This document shows positions 1-8,389 of a stretch of 64,000 nt of DNA, in pieces (position 1 is the stretch's first letter; each line of letters begins with the position of its first letter). The stretch is taken from contig NZ_FTNR01000006.1 in assembly GCF_900156475.1 (NCBI RefSeq), forward strand, positions 124,001-188,000, written 5' to 3'. The DNA is from Natronorubrum thiooxidans. GTDB lineage: Archaea; Halobacteriota; Halobacteria; Halobacteriales; Natrialbaceae. A model generated the notes under the pieces. The model saw nothing but the letters and a program-made list of their open reading frames with translations. It was not told where the DNA came from and searched no databases. The translations under genes were made by a program, and so were the position numbers.

Positions 1-1086
1 GTTTACACGCGTGCCAGCGACGAGTGGGTCGGCCAGTTGGACGAGAACTACCTCGATACGCTCGAGAAGGGCGACGTGTTCGTCCTCGGCGGCGACCACT
101 TCGAGTATCGCTACCGGCGGGGTTCGAAGGTGTACGTCGACCGCACGAGCGCCCGCCCGACGGTCCCCTCGTGGTACTCCGAACGGCTGCCGCTGTCGGT
201 CGACCTCGGCCGAGAGATCCTCACGTTCCAGACCGACCTGCTCGACCACTACGAGACTGGCGGACCGCCCCGCGTTCGGGCCTGGCTGCGGGAGTTCCCG
301 CTGGACGACGACAGCGTGCGCGCGATCGCCCGACTGTTCGACCACCAACTCCAGTACGCCGGCCTCGAGAGCGTAAGCACCCACGACCGACTCGCGATCG
401 AGGTCGTCCGCGACCGCGAGGAGTACGAACGCCATTACTACGTCCACTCGGCATACGGCCGCAAAGTCAACGACGGCCTCTCGAGACTGTTTGCCTACCA
501 CTGCGCCCAGCAGGCGACCGCCAACGTCCGTGTCGCCGTCGCTGATAACGGCTTCGTCCTCTCGATGCCGTTAAATCGCAAGGTCGACCTCGAGGGACTC
601 ATCGACGACCTCGAGGCCGACGACGTCCGCGAGGACCTTCGGCGGGCGATTTCGGGCACAGACCTCCTCCAGCGCTATTTCCGGATCAACTCGACGCGGG
701 CGCTGATGATCCTCAAACGCTACAAGGGCTACGAGAAGTCGGCGAGCGAACAGCAGGTCTCGAGTGAGATGTTACTCGGCTTCGCGGAGGACCTCGAGAA
801 CTTCGCTGTGATCGAGGAAACGTATCGGGAGATCCTCGAGGACAAACTCAACGTCGAGGAAATCGAGTCGGTCGTCGGCGCGATCGAGGCCGGCGACCTC
901 GAGGTTTCTCGGCACCTGCTCGATTCGCCGACGCCGCGGGCGTTCGGGCTGGCGACGCTATCGGCCAGCGACGTCGTCCTCGCTGAAGACGAAAGCGCCG
1001 CCTTACAGGCGTTTCACGAACACGTCCTCAAGCAGATCGGCGATGAGTCGGTTCGAGGACTGTCGAGCAGTTCGGCCGACGAGTAA
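1..1086 (+). CDS. lhr: Lhr-type large DEAD/DEAH helicase, C-terminal part (5' end outside window)
   Basis: The open frame runs in from base 1 and encodes about 361 residues up to TAA. The text VYTRASDEWVGQLDENYLDT and the following residues match the post-helicase C-terminal region of Lhr (large helicase-related) proteins, which follows the two RecA domains and winged helix. Lhr is a DNA-dependent ATPase that unwinds DNA and DNA:RNA hybrids in repair. No helicase motifs I-VI are in this fragment; they must lie upstream. The TTG at base 37 is an internal codon, not a start, because the frame is open before it. The family call rests on sequence feel and is fairly sure. Confidence 0.8.
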   Translation, partial: VYTRASDEWVGQLDENYLDTLEKGDVFVLGGDHFEYRYRRGSKVYVDRTSARPTVPSWYSERLPLSVDLGREILTFQTDLLDHYETGGPPRVRAWLREFPLDDDSVRAIARLFDHQLQYAGLESVSTHDRLAIEVVRDREEYERHYYVHSAYGRKVNDGLSRLFAYHCAQQATANVRVAVADNGFVLSMPLNRKVDLEGLIDDLEADDVREDLRRAISGTDLLQRYFRINSTRALMILKRYKGYEKSASEQQVSSEMLLGFAEDLENFAVIEETYREILEDKLNVEEIESVVGAIEAGDLEVSRHLLDSPTPRAFGLATLSASDVVLAEDESAALQAFHEHVLKQIGDESVRGLSSSSADE

Positions 1087-1189
1087 CGAGACGGCCGGCA
1101 GTGTGCAGTCTGCGGTCGGCGGCCCGGATCGGATTAACAACGGTAGCATTCCACCGAAATGGTTTTGTGTTGGAAATTGAAGTGAACAT

Positions 1190-1318
1190 ATGTCACCACA
1201 GACAATGATCGAGCCAGCCGAACGAGGGTTCTGTCGCGTACACGCGAGCAGGCCTCCCAGTCGACGCCACGGCAACTCGAGACTGACGGCCATCGCAAAC
1301 GTGACCGGAGGGGCCTGA
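1190..1318 (+). CDS. possible 42-aa leader ORF abutting the hydrolase gene
   Basis: An ATG at 1190 opens a 42-codon frame whose TGA (1316-1318) directly touches the ATG of the alpha/beta hydrolase at 1319. I do not recognise the peptide (starts MSPQTMIEPAERGF, Arg-rich). The tight abutment could allow translational coupling. It may also be chance in the 232-bp gap after lhr. Low confidence. Confidence 0.2.
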   Translation: MSPQTMIEPAERGFCRVHASRPPSRRHGNSRLTAIANVTGGA

Positions 1319-2179
1319 ATGGTCGACCACGACACCTGGAGCGACCAGCAGGCGACGACACAGGTCGCCGTCGACGGCCACGACCTCGAGGTCGCTTACC
1401 ACGAGGCGGGCCCCGACGAGGGGAGCGACGAGCCGCCCGTCGTTTTCCTCCATGGCATCCCGACGTGGTCGTTCCTCTGGCGCGACATCGTCCCCGCGGT
1501 CGCCGACGCGCGTCGAACCATCGCACCCGATCTGGTGGGCTATGGCAACTCCGCGATGGGCGACGGCTTCGACCGCTCGATCCGCGCCCAGGAAGTGATG
1601 CTCGAGGGACTGCTCGACGATCTCGACTGTGAGACGGTCACGCTCGTCGCCCACGACATCGGCGGCGGTGTCGCACTGCGATACGCGGCGCACAATCCCG
1701 AATCCGTCGACCAACTCGTGCTCTCGAACGCCGTCTGCTACGATTCCTGGCCCGTCGAGTTCGTCTCGAATCTCGGGCTGCCGAAGACGGCCGACCTCGA
1801 GCGGTCAGAACTCGAGGCGCGCCTTGAGTCGGCGTTCGTCGACGGAGCCTACGGCGAGGCAGATCCCGAGTTCGTCGCGGGCATGAAAGCGCCGTGGCTC
1901 TCCGATTCGGGTCACGTCTCGCTCGTTCGCAACGCGGTCGCGACGAACACGAACCACACGACGGAACTCGATTACAGCGGTATTACCGCGGAGACGTTGC
2001 TGCTGTGGGGCGAAGACGACGTGATGCAGCCCTATCAGTACGCCGAGCGCCTGGCCGACGACGTTCCGAACGCGACGCTCGCGCCGCTGTCGGATGCCTA
2101 TCACTGGGTCCCCGAGGATCGGCCGGACGCCTACAGCGACCGACTGCTAGAAATTCTAGACAGAACAGATGCATACTAA
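1319..2179 (+). CDS. alpha/beta hydrolase with Asp nucleophile (haloalkane dehalogenase/epoxide hydrolase type)
   Basis: A 286-aa cytosolic alpha/beta-hydrolase fold protein. The oxyanion segment HGIPTW is at 45-50. The nucleophile elbow is AHDIGGG with Asp113, which is typical of haloalkane dehalogenases, epoxide hydrolases and fluoroacetate dehalogenases. A late acidic segment (LLWGEDDVMQP) and the catalytic His in SDAYHWVPED complete the triad. Dehalogenases usually carry Asn after HG and Trp right after the nucleophilic Asp to bind halide. Here both positions are Ile, so dehalogenation is doubtful and an epoxide hydrolase or other hydrolase role is as likely. The substrate is unknown. It is followed 24 bp later by an HTH regulator on the same strand. 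Confidence 0.75.
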   Translation: MVDHDTWSDQQATTQVAVDGHDLEVAYHEAGPDEGSDEPPVVFLHGIPTWSFLWRDIVPAVADARRTIAPDLVGYGNSAMGDGFDRSIRAQEVMLEGLLDDLDCETVTLVAHDIGGGVALRYAAHNPESVDQLVLSNAVCYDSWPVEFVSNLGLPKTADLERSELEARLESAFVDGAYGEADPEFVAGMKAPWLSDSGHVSLVRNAVATNTNHTTELDYSGITAETLLLWGEDDVMQPYQYAERLADDVPNATLAPLSDAYHWVPEDRPDAYSDRLLEILDRTDAY

Positions 2180-2203
2180 TGACCCACCACACTGCACACT
2201 AAT

Positions 2204-2722
2204 ATGACCGACGACGAACGACCAAACTGGGATTTTAAGGACCGCGATATCGCCATCCTGTGTGAACTCTCGAACGATCCACAACTCTCCTCGCGGGAGT
2301 TGACGAGCGTGCTCAAGTCGGAGTACGATATCGAGGTGTCACACGTCACCGTCAGCGAATCGATCCGGCGGATGCGCGACGAGGGCGTCTTCCGCGAGGC
2401 GATTATTCCGAACGAGGAGTACTACATCTTCGCACTGTTCGAGTTCAAGTTCAACGCGGAACACTTCGAAGAGAGTTGGCGAGCCGCGATGGACCACATC
2501 AAAGGGGACAAGCACACCCTGTTTTTCTTCCTTTCCGACGGGGAGTACCAGTGGAAGACCGTCATGATGTTTCGCAGTCGCGAGCAGATCTCGCGATGGA
2601 TCCACAACTGTTACAAAGAGTACGGCGACGTCATTGCGAACATCCGCAACTCGTCGGTCCACAACGTATTGAAGTTCCAGACCGACCCACAGATCTACAA
2701 GGATCTGCGCGACGAGCAGTGA
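2204..2722 (+). CDS. winged-helix (Lrp/AsnC-like) transcriptional regulator
   Basis: A 172-aa protein. Residues about 10-65 form a winged helix: DRDIAILCELSNDPQLSSRE starts helix 1, and VSHVTVSESIRRMRDEGVFR is the recognition helix and wing, reading like the Lrp/AsnC DNA-binding domain. The remaining ~100 residues do not show a clear RAM ligand domain and look like a haloarchaea-specific sensor domain rich in aromatic residues. It is probably a local DNA-binding regulator, and the hydrolase just upstream on the same strand is a candidate target. A palindromic element lies directly after its stop codon. Confidence 0.7.
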   Translation: MTDDERPNWDFKDRDIAILCELSNDPQLSSRELTSVLKSEYDIEVSHVTVSESIRRMRDEGVFREAIIPNEEYYIFALFEFKFNAEHFEESWRAAMDHIKGDKHTLFFFLSDGEYQWKTVMMFRSREQISRWIHNCYKEYGDVIANIRNSSVHNVLKFQTDPQIYKDLRDEQ

Positions 2723-2747
2723 GCGGGACCCGGCCCTCCCTTGCCGG

Positions 2748-2833
2748 CTCATACGGTCTGTTGGACCGCTGTCCCGCCGATCTCCAGACGGAGTCGGTGA
2801 GAGGCGGGACGTGACGACAGCAGTCCGTATCAG
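2748..2833. repeat. nested inverted repeat, copy A of the catacgg element
   Basis: Left outer arm ctcatacggtctgttg (2748-2763) pairs with right arm gacagcagtccgtatcag (2816-2833) at 13 of 16 positions. Inside it, gtcccgcc (2771-2778) pairs perfectly with ggcgggac (2803-2810), and ctcc/ggag forms a small apical stem. It sits between two convergent genes. The last arm bases include the TGA stop of the minus-strand thioesterase (2830-2832). Three more copies occur in this window with the same outer arms and different inner stems. Confidence 0.85.
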
Positions 2834-3276
2834 TCGCTGGGTCGGAACAGCCGGTAGGTCGTGCGTCCAACGGCTGCCTCGCCGTCAGCACCGGTGATCG
2901 ACACCTCGGTGACGCCTGTCGTTCCGCCGGCGCGGATCACCTCCGCGGTCGCCCGAAGATCACCCGTCGCCGGCCGAAGATACGAGACGTTGAGATCGGT
3001 CGTCGTCAGCCGGGCCGTCGCCGGATCGTCGAACGTCGTCCGGAGGGCGAACGCACTCGCCGTGTCGATCAGCGTCGCGACGATTCCGCCGTGGACTGGG
3101 TCGTAGCCGTCGTTTCCGACCGGGTTCTCGAACTCCTCGTTGTGTTCGACCTCGAGGACAGCCATTCCATCCTCGAGGCGAGCGACGCTGATGTCGAGCC
3201 ACGAGAGGTAGCCGTGTTGCTCGACGAACGAGCCCCACTCGGGCCAGTCGCTCGAGGCCGTCGGCTCCTGTGGCAT
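2830..3276 (-). CDS. PaaI-type hotdog thioesterase
   Basis: A 148-aa hotdog-fold acyl-CoA thioesterase of the PaaI/YbgC class, which hydrolyses (aryl)acyl-CoA thioesters in the cytosol. The signature VHGGIVATLIDTASAFAL has His62-Gly-Gly, where the HGG loop contacts CoA, and the active-site acid Asp71 on the long hotdog helix. Length is normal for the family. The start codon directly abuts the stop of the upstream 3-hydroxyacyl-CoA dehydrogenase/enoyl-CoA hydratase gene, so the two form an operon and the thioesterase probably releases CoA from beta-oxidation intermediates. The stop codon lies inside palindromic element A. Confidence 0.85.
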   Translation of the reverse strand: MPQEPTASSDWPEWGSFVEQHGYLSWLDISVARLEDGMAVLEVEHNEEFENPVGNDGYDPVHGGIVATLIDTASAFALRTTFDDPATARLTTTDLNVSYLRPATGDLRATAEVIRAGGTTGVTEVSITGADGEAAVGRTTYRLFRPSD

Positions 3277-5232
3277 TTATTGGCCCTCGAACTCTGGCTC
3301 GCGGTCTTCGGCGAAGGCCGTGGTTCCCTCCAGCACGTCTTCAGTGCTGGCCAGCAGCCCGAAACCCTGGCTCTCCATGGCGATGGCGGCGTCGAGGCTT
3401 GCGTCTTTTCCTTCGTTCATGACCTTCTTGGCGACCTCGAGGCCGATCGGCGGGCCGCTCCGGAGGTCGTCGACGAACTCGTCGACAGTCTCGCCGAACT
3501 CCTCGCGGTCGACGGCACGGTTGATCAGCCCCCAGTCCTCGGCGCGGTCGGCGTCGATGTGGTTCCCCCGGAAGACCAGTTCCTTCGCGCGGGTCTCGCC
3601 GAGCAGCCGAAGGAGTCGCTGCGTGCCGCCGCCGCCAGGGATCAGCCCGAGGGTAATTTCCGGCGCGCCGAACGTCGAGCGCTCGGTTGCGAGTCGGAGA
3701 TCACAGGCGAGGGCAAGCTCTAAGCCGCCGCCGAGACAGAAGCCGTCGATCTTCGCGAGAACGGGCCGCGGGAAGTCGTTAACCGTCTCGAAGGCCGGCG
3801 TGACGTCCATCAGGTCGGTCGGCTCCGCGCCGGCGAAGCCGCCGATATCGGCGCCGGCGCTGAACGCGCGGTCGCCCGCGCCCTCGATCGTCACACACCG
3901 CACGTCGTCGGTGTCGACCGTCGAGAACAGCTCGTCGATCTCCTCGAGTAAGTCCGACGAAAGCGCGTTCATCCGCGATGGCCGGTCGAGTTCGACCCGG
4001 AGGACGCCGTCCTCGAGCGCGACGTTCAGGTGGTGATAGGAATCGAGGTCGCCGTCGGCGTCGTACTCGTAGAAGCCAGCGCCGGCATCCTCGCCGGTGT
4101 TCCCCGCGTCAACGAGTTCCTCGAGGTACGGATGGGGCTCGAACCGATCGTCGCCGGTCGCCTCGTGGAGCGTCTCGAGTTTCTCGAGGACCCGCTCGAG
4201 CCCGAGTTTGTCCGCGCGTCGGCAGATGCCTTCAGGGAAGCCAAGCCCGAGCTGGACGCCCGTGTCGACAGCCTCGGGGGTGGCGACGTCCTCGCCGACG
4301 AGGTAGGCCGCGCGGTTGATCATCCGGGCCTCGACGCGGAGTGTATCGAACCCCTCGCCATCCCCGCGCTCGTAGTCGGCACCGTCGCCGTCCTCGTAGT
4401 CGTAGTAGCCCGTGCCGGTCTTCCGCCCGAGTGCTTCGGCCTCGACTTTTTCCTCCATGATCGGCGGGATCTCGTCGCCGGCTTCCGTGCGGACGTGGTA
4501 GCCGACGTCGATTCCAGTCAGATCGCCGAGTTCGAACGGACCCATCGGGTAGCCCCGCTGGTGGACCATCGCGGCGTCGGCCTGGCGGATCGTCGCCTCT
4601 TCCTCGGAGACCATCCACGCGGGCTCGCCGATGAACGGCCCGACGATGGTGTTGACGACGAACCCGCGAACGTCCTTGCGGACGTAGATCGGCGTCTTGT
4701 CGATCGATTCGACCCACTCGGAGCCGGCCTCGGCGGCGTCGTCGCTCGTCTCCTCACCGTAGATGACCTCGACGAGATCCATCTTCACCGGCGGGTTGAA
4801 AAAGTGCAGGCCGAGGACGCGCTCGGGCGTGTCGACGACGGCCGCGATCTCAGAGATAGGCAGACTCGAGGTGTTCGTCGCGAGCAGCGTCTCCGCGTCC
4901 GTATAGCGCTCGAGGTCGCTGAAGATGTCGTGTTTCAACTCGAGGTTTTCGGGGGCGGCTTCGATGACCAGATCGGCGTCGCTGACGGCCGCCTCGAGAT
5001 CTGTCGTCGTCTCGATTCGTGCGAGGATCTCGTCGGCGGGATCATCGAGTCGGTCTTTCTCCTCGAGTTTCTCGAGGCTCCAGGCGATCGACTCGTAGCC
5101 GTCCTCGACGAACTCGGCTTTGATATCACGCATCGTGACGTCGTAGCCGGCCATCGCGGTTACTTCAGCGATTCCATGACCCATGTTCCCTGCACCCAGG
5201 ACAGCAACGTGGCCGATGGTTCCGAGTGACAT
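3277..5232 (-). CDS. fused 3-hydroxyacyl-CoA dehydrogenase / enoyl-CoA hydratase
   Basis: A 651-aa bifunctional beta-oxidation enzyme. The N-terminal NAD-binding Rossmann motif VAVLGAGNMGHGIAEV (about 8-24) and the 3HCDH C-terminal domains (two repeats, up to about 390) come first. A crotonase domain follows from about 400, with VELDRPSRMNALSSD and the CoA/oxyanion segment AFSAGADIGG. This order (dehydrogenase then hydratase) is the reverse of bacterial FadB and is known from archaea. It would hydrate trans-2-enoyl-CoA and oxidise the L-3-hydroxyacyl-CoA. It leads an operon with the PaaI thioesterase. A TATA-like cttaatac lies about 20-25 bp before the ATG on the minus strand, so the transcript is probably leaderless. 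Confidence 0.92.
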   Translation of the reverse strand: MSLGTIGHVAVLGAGNMGHGIAEVTAMAGYDVTMRDIKAEFVEDGYESIAWSLEKLEEKDRLDDPADEILARIETTTDLEAAVSDADLVIEAAPENLELKHDIFSDLERYTDAETLLATNTSSLPISEIAAVVDTPERVLGLHFFNPPVKMDLVEVIYGEETSDDAAEAGSEWVESIDKTPIYVRKDVRGFVVNTIVGPFIGEPAWMVSEEEATIRQADAAMVHQRGYPMGPFELGDLTGIDVGYHVRTEAGDEIPPIMEEKVEAEALGRKTGTGYYDYEDGDGADYERGDGEGFDTLRVEARMINRAAYLVGEDVATPEAVDTGVQLGLGFPEGICRRADKLGLERVLEKLETLHEATGDDRFEPHPYLEELVDAGNTGEDAGAGFYEYDADGDLDSYHHLNVALEDGVLRVELDRPSRMNALSSDLLEEIDELFSTVDTDDVRCVTIEGAGDRAFSAGADIGGFAGAEPTDLMDVTPAFETVNDFPRPVLAKIDGFCLGGGLELALACDLRLATERSTFGAPEITLGLIPGGGGTQRLLRLLGETRAKELVFRGNHIDADRAEDWGLINRAVDREEFGETVDEFVDDLRSGPPIGLEVAKKVMNEGKDASLDAAIAMESQGFGLLASTEDVLEGTTAFAEDREPEFEGQ

Positions 5233-5371
5233 GGTCGTGTGCTCGGCCGGGACTGTCTTAATACCACCGACGATTCGTTACCAATGTTAAACACCGACTT
5301 GTCGAACGCACAGCTCGTACGCGGGTTGGGCAGTATCGTAAACTACGGTAATCAGAGGGCAAGTGGTCGAA

Positions 5372-6481
5372 CTACAGCGGCTCGTCACCCTCGAGAATCC
5401 GTTTCGCTCGCGCGGCCAGCGCCGGGACGCGGGCCTCCATCTTCGGGTACAGTGGGTTGTCGCTGTTGCCCTCGAGATAGCGCCGGAAGAACATCTCACC
5501 GAGGCCGGCCAGTTTGTAGACGGCGAGCGTCCGGTAGAACCGTTCGTGCTCGAACGCGAGGCCGGTGTGGGCCTCCCAGCGGTCGACGAGTTCGACCCGG
5601 CTTGGATACCCCACCCGTTCCATAAACCGGCTGGTGAGTTCGGGCATCGACGGCGCGGGGTCCTTTGGATCGCGCCAGTAAGACAGCATCCAGCCCAGAT
5701 CGGCACGCGGGTCGCCCAGCGTGGCCATCTCCCAGTCAAAGACGGCGACGAGTTCGGGCGATTGCTCGCCGTTGTCGTCGGCTGTGCGGTTGGCTCGAGC
5801 CTCGTCGGCTCCTGTCATCCCGAACATGACGTTGTCGAGTTTGTAGTCGCCGTGGACGAGGGTGTGGGGATGGGTGTCGGGGACGTTGGCACGGAGCCAG
5901 TCGCCGACCGCGTGGAGGTCCGGCACCGCCCGTTCGTCTTCGGTCACCTCGAACGCCCACGAGAGCTGTTTCCCCCAGCGGTCGACCTGTCGCTGCGTGT
6001 AGCCGGCGGGCCGGCCGAACTCGCCGAGGCCAACGGCCTCGTACTCGACGTCGTGGATCGTCGCGAGCGTGTCGACGAGTTCGTAGCCAATTCGCTCGCG
6101 GTGTTCGGGCGCGGCGAATCGGTCCGGTTCGTCGTCCCGGAGGACGTCGCCCTCGAGTCGCTCCATCACGTAAAAGTCACTCCCGATGACGTCGTGGTCG
6201 TCACAGGCCAACAGCGGCTCGGGGACGGGGACGTCGGTGTCCGACAGCGCCGCCGTGACCCGATACTCCCGAAGGACGTCGTGGGCCGTGTCGGCGGTTT
6301 CCCCTGGTGGCGGGCGGCGAATTACCAGTTCCCGGTCACCCCAGGTGACGAACAACGTCTCGTTCGAGTGGCCCTCCTGATGACGGACGATATCGGAGTC
6401 GTCAACCGCGCCGAGATGGTCCTCAAGGTAGGCGACCAATGCATCTTCGTCGACCAGCCGCTCGTAGTAGCTGTCGCTCAT
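5372..6481 (-). CDS. APH-like phosphotransferase family protein (ACAD10/11 N-terminal type)
   Basis: A 369-aa aminoglycoside-phosphotransferase/choline-kinase fold protein. The catalytic loop LVHGDYKLDNVMF (His-Gly-Asp...Asn) and the metal motif AVFDWEMATLGDPRADLGW match the family found fused or adjacent to acyl-CoA dehydrogenases (ACAD10/11). Those relatives phosphorylate 4-hydroxyacyl-CoA in lipid degradation. A role in acyl-CoA metabolism fits the neighbouring beta-oxidation genes. I place the start at the Met of MSDSYYERL. A tatatatg element about 55 bp upstream implies a short leader, and the longer upstream frame begins at the TATA region itself. Confidence 0.8.
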   Translation of the reverse strand: MSDSYYERLVDEDALVAYLEDHLGAVDDSDIVRHQEGHSNETLFVTWGDRELVIRRPPPGETADTAHDVLREYRVTAALSDTDVPVPEPLLACDDHDVIGSDFYVMERLEGDVLRDDEPDRFAAPEHRERIGYELVDTLATIHDVEYEAVGLGEFGRPAGYTQRQVDRWGKQLSWAFEVTEDERAVPDLHAVGDWLRANVPDTHPHTLVHGDYKLDNVMFGMTGADEARANRTADDNGEQSPELVAVFDWEMATLGDPRADLGWMLSYWRDPKDPAPSMPELTSRFMERVGYPSRVELVDRWEAHTGLAFEHERFYRTLAVYKLAGLGEMFFRRYLEGNSDNPLYPKMEARVPALAARAKRILEGDEPL

Positions 6482-6614
6482 AGGGTCGCAGGTGTCAATA
6501 CGACGTGGACTGTCGGACTGTGGTGCGAACTCGACATATATGTACAGTACTATCACACCTCTGCTTTACGAAAATAGTTTCGGCGGATTGTACTCTTACA
6601 TTGTTCGGGACGAG

Positions 6615-7340
6615 TCAGCAGCCGTCGCCGTCGATGATCTCGATGACGTCCCCCGGTGACTCGATCCGATACGAGACGGCTGGCCCGTCCTCGGCACCGA
6701 AGGCGACGCCGTGCATCCCTATCTCGTCGGCTCCACACACATCGTGGTCGTAGCGATCGCCGATCATCAGCGACCGACTGGGCTCGACGCCGGCTTTCTC
6801 GAGGGCGGTTTCGAACATCGCCGGATCGGGTTTCGTTCGGCCGACCTCCTCGGAGGTGGTGATCGAGTCGAACGCCTCGCGGACGCCGAACTGCGATAAC
6901 ATCCACTTGCCCTCCTCGTCGTCGACGTCGCTGATGACGCCGACGTGGAGGTCTCGCTCGGCCAGCGCCGTAATCGTCTCGACGGCTCCCGGAACGGGTT
7001 CGATCGACGACTGAACGACGTCTTCGAACGTCGACAGCCACGCCCGTTTCGGAATCGGCTCGGTGGCGAGTTCGTCGATCCCCTTCTCGTAGGCCTCGCG
7101 TGCGGCCCGAAACTCCGTCCCCTCGCGCTCGCGGAAGTGGGTCCCGACGGCTGTTCGCCACGTCGCCGTCGCCTCCTCGACCGTCGTCTCGAGGTCGTGT
7201 CGCTCGACGAGCGTGGCGATAAACGCCTCGTGGGCCTCCCGGACGGACTCAAGGTCGAGGATGACGCCGCCGATGTCCCAGAAGACGGCCTCCCACTCGA
7301 TGCAGTCGGGGTCGCTCGCACTCGAGTTGCGCTCGGCCAT
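6615..7340 (-). CDS. HAD superfamily (subfamily IA) hydrolase
   Basis: A 241-aa phosphatase-like protein. Motif I is VFWDIGGVILD, with the nucleophile Asp in the DxGGV form common in HAD-IA proteins. A cap domain follows. Motif III is the Lys of GRTKPDPAMFETAL, and motif IV is MIGDRYDHDVCGAD. It probably dephosphorylates a small metabolite, substrate unknown. The start MAERNSSASD is chosen over a 56-residue upstream extension of low-complexity Arg-rich sequence. A 41-codon frame upstream ends in TGATG overlapping this start. Confidence 0.85.
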   Translation of the reverse strand: MAERNSSASDPDCIEWEAVFWDIGGVILDLESVREAHEAFIATLVERHDLETTVEEATATWRTAVGTHFREREGTEFRAAREAYEKGIDELATEPIPKRAWLSTFEDVVQSSIEPVPGAVETITALAERDLHVGVISDVDDEEGKWMLSQFGVREAFDSITTSEEVGRTKPDPAMFETALEKAGVEPSRSLMIGDRYDHDVCGADEIGMHGVAFGAEDGPAVSYRIESPGDVIEIIDGDGC

Positions 7341-7465
7341 CAGTCGGCCCTCCGGGCCGTCGGCCGCGTCGCGTCGGCGATCGGCGGCTCGAGTCGGGTT
7401 CCGTTTGCGGCGTTCCGGTTTCGGATCGAGCCCTCGAGTCGGATGGATAGGGTATCGCCTGTCAT
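7340..7465 (-). CDS. possible 41-aa small protein upstream of HAD gene
   Basis: ATG at 7465 opens a 41-codon frame (begins MTGDTLSIRLEGSIRNRN) ending in TGA at 7342-7340. The last A of the stop is the first base of the HAD gene ATG (TGATG), an arrangement typical of translational coupling. I do not recognise the peptide. It could be a genuine short haloarchaeal protein or chance. Confidence 0.3.
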   Translation of the reverse strand: MTGDTLSIRLEGSIRNRNAANGTRLEPPIADATRPTARRAD

Positions 7466-7534
7466 AGTGGTCTGTCGTCGCCTGTCTGTGGCAGTGACTG
7501 CCCCACACTTAACGCTGCGGGATTCATACCCATC

Positions 7535-7541
7535 TTTATTA
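7535..7541 (+). promoter_or_regulatory. TATA box of the SDR-LLM operon
   Basis: The sequence tttatta in an AT-rich stretch lies in the divergent HAD/SDR spacer. A start about 26 nt downstream (near 7565) would put the first ATG at 7575, which opens a 13-codon frame (MVTQTARSVGDRA) ending in TGA at 7614-7616. That stop overlaps the GTG start of the SDR gene at 7613. Confidence 0.55.
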
Positions 7542-7612
7542 ACAAACTCTCCATACACTCGAGTGGAACTAACAATGGTAACACAGACAGCTCGAAGCGT
7601 CGGTGATCGCGC

Positions 7613-8389
7613 GTGAGCACCGCTCAGTTTAGCGTCGACGGCGAGACCGCCATCGTCACCGGGTCCTCGAGCGGGATCGGGCGGGCAATCGCCGAACGGT
7701 TCGCCGAGGACGGCGTCGACGTCGTCGTCTGCTCGCGCGAGCAAGCAAACGTCGACCCCGTCGCCGAGAAGATCAACGAGAGCGACAGCCCCGGCCGAGC
7801 GCTGGCGGTCGAGTGTGACGTCACGGACCGCGAGGCCGTCGAAGCGCTCGTCGAGGCCACCGTCGAGGAGTTCGGCGGCCTCGACGTGCTGGTCAACAAC
7901 GCCGGCGCGTCGTTCATGGCCGCGTTCGACGACGTCTCGCCGAACGGCTGGAAGACCATCGTCGACATCAACCTCCACGGCACGTATCACTGCACACACG
8001 CCGCTGCGGCACACCTCAAAGACGGCGGCGGCACCGTAATCAACTTCGCGAGCGTCGCCGGTCAGCGTGGCTCGCCGCTAATGAGCCCCTACGGCGCGGC
8101 CAAGGCCGCCGTCGTCAACCTGACGACGACCCTCTCCAACGAGTGGGCTCACGACGACGTCCGCGTCAACTGTATCGCCCCCGGCTTCGTCGCGACGCCC
8201 GGCGTCGAGAGCCAGATGGGCGTCTCCGCCGACAATATTGACCGCGAGGAGGTCGCCCGACGGATCGGTACCGTCGAGGAAATCGCCGACATCACGCAGT
8301 TCCTCGCGAGTCCGGCGGCGTCGTACATCGTCGGCGAGACGATCACCGCCGGTGGCGTCCCACAGATTTCGGAGGAGTACGAGGTATGA
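7613..8389 (+). CDS. short-chain dehydrogenase/reductase (SDR)
   Basis: A 258-aa classical SDR using NAD(P). The cofactor motif TGSSSGIGRAIA is at 17-28 and NNAG at 95-98. The catalytic residues are Ser147, Tyr160 and Lys164 (SPYGAAKAAV). The substrate is not readable, but FabG-like or 3-hydroxyacyl-CoA reduction is plausible given the adjacent beta-oxidation genes. The start is GTG. An in-frame ATG is not available nearby, and the upstream ATG at 7575 is in another frame. Its stop overlaps the ATG of the next gene (ATGA), so it is translated with the F420-dependent oxidoreductase. Confidence 0.88.
   Translation: MSTAQFSVDGETAIVTGSSSGIGRAIAERFAEDGVDVVVCSREQANVDPVAEKINESDSPGRALAVECDVTDREAVEALVEATVEEFGGLDVLVNNAGASFMAAFDDVSPNGWKTIVDINLHGTYHCTHAAAAHLKDGGGTVINFASVAGQRGSPLMSPYGAAKAAVVNLTTTLSNEWAHDDVRVNCIAPGFVATPGVESQMGVSADNIDREEVARRIGTVEEIADITQFLASPAASYIVGETITAGGVPQISEEYEV

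Noticed and set aside
4030-5229. Long plus-strand open frame (399 codons) opposite the 3-hydroxyacyl-CoA dehydrogenase gene
   Set aside because: It is a shadow of the high-GC minus-strand gene; the real gene has full family motifs and the other frame has none.
7340-8014. 224-codon minus-strand frame over the SDR gene
   Set aside because: Shadow of the SDR gene; only its final 41 codons upstream of HAD were kept as a low-confidence candidate.
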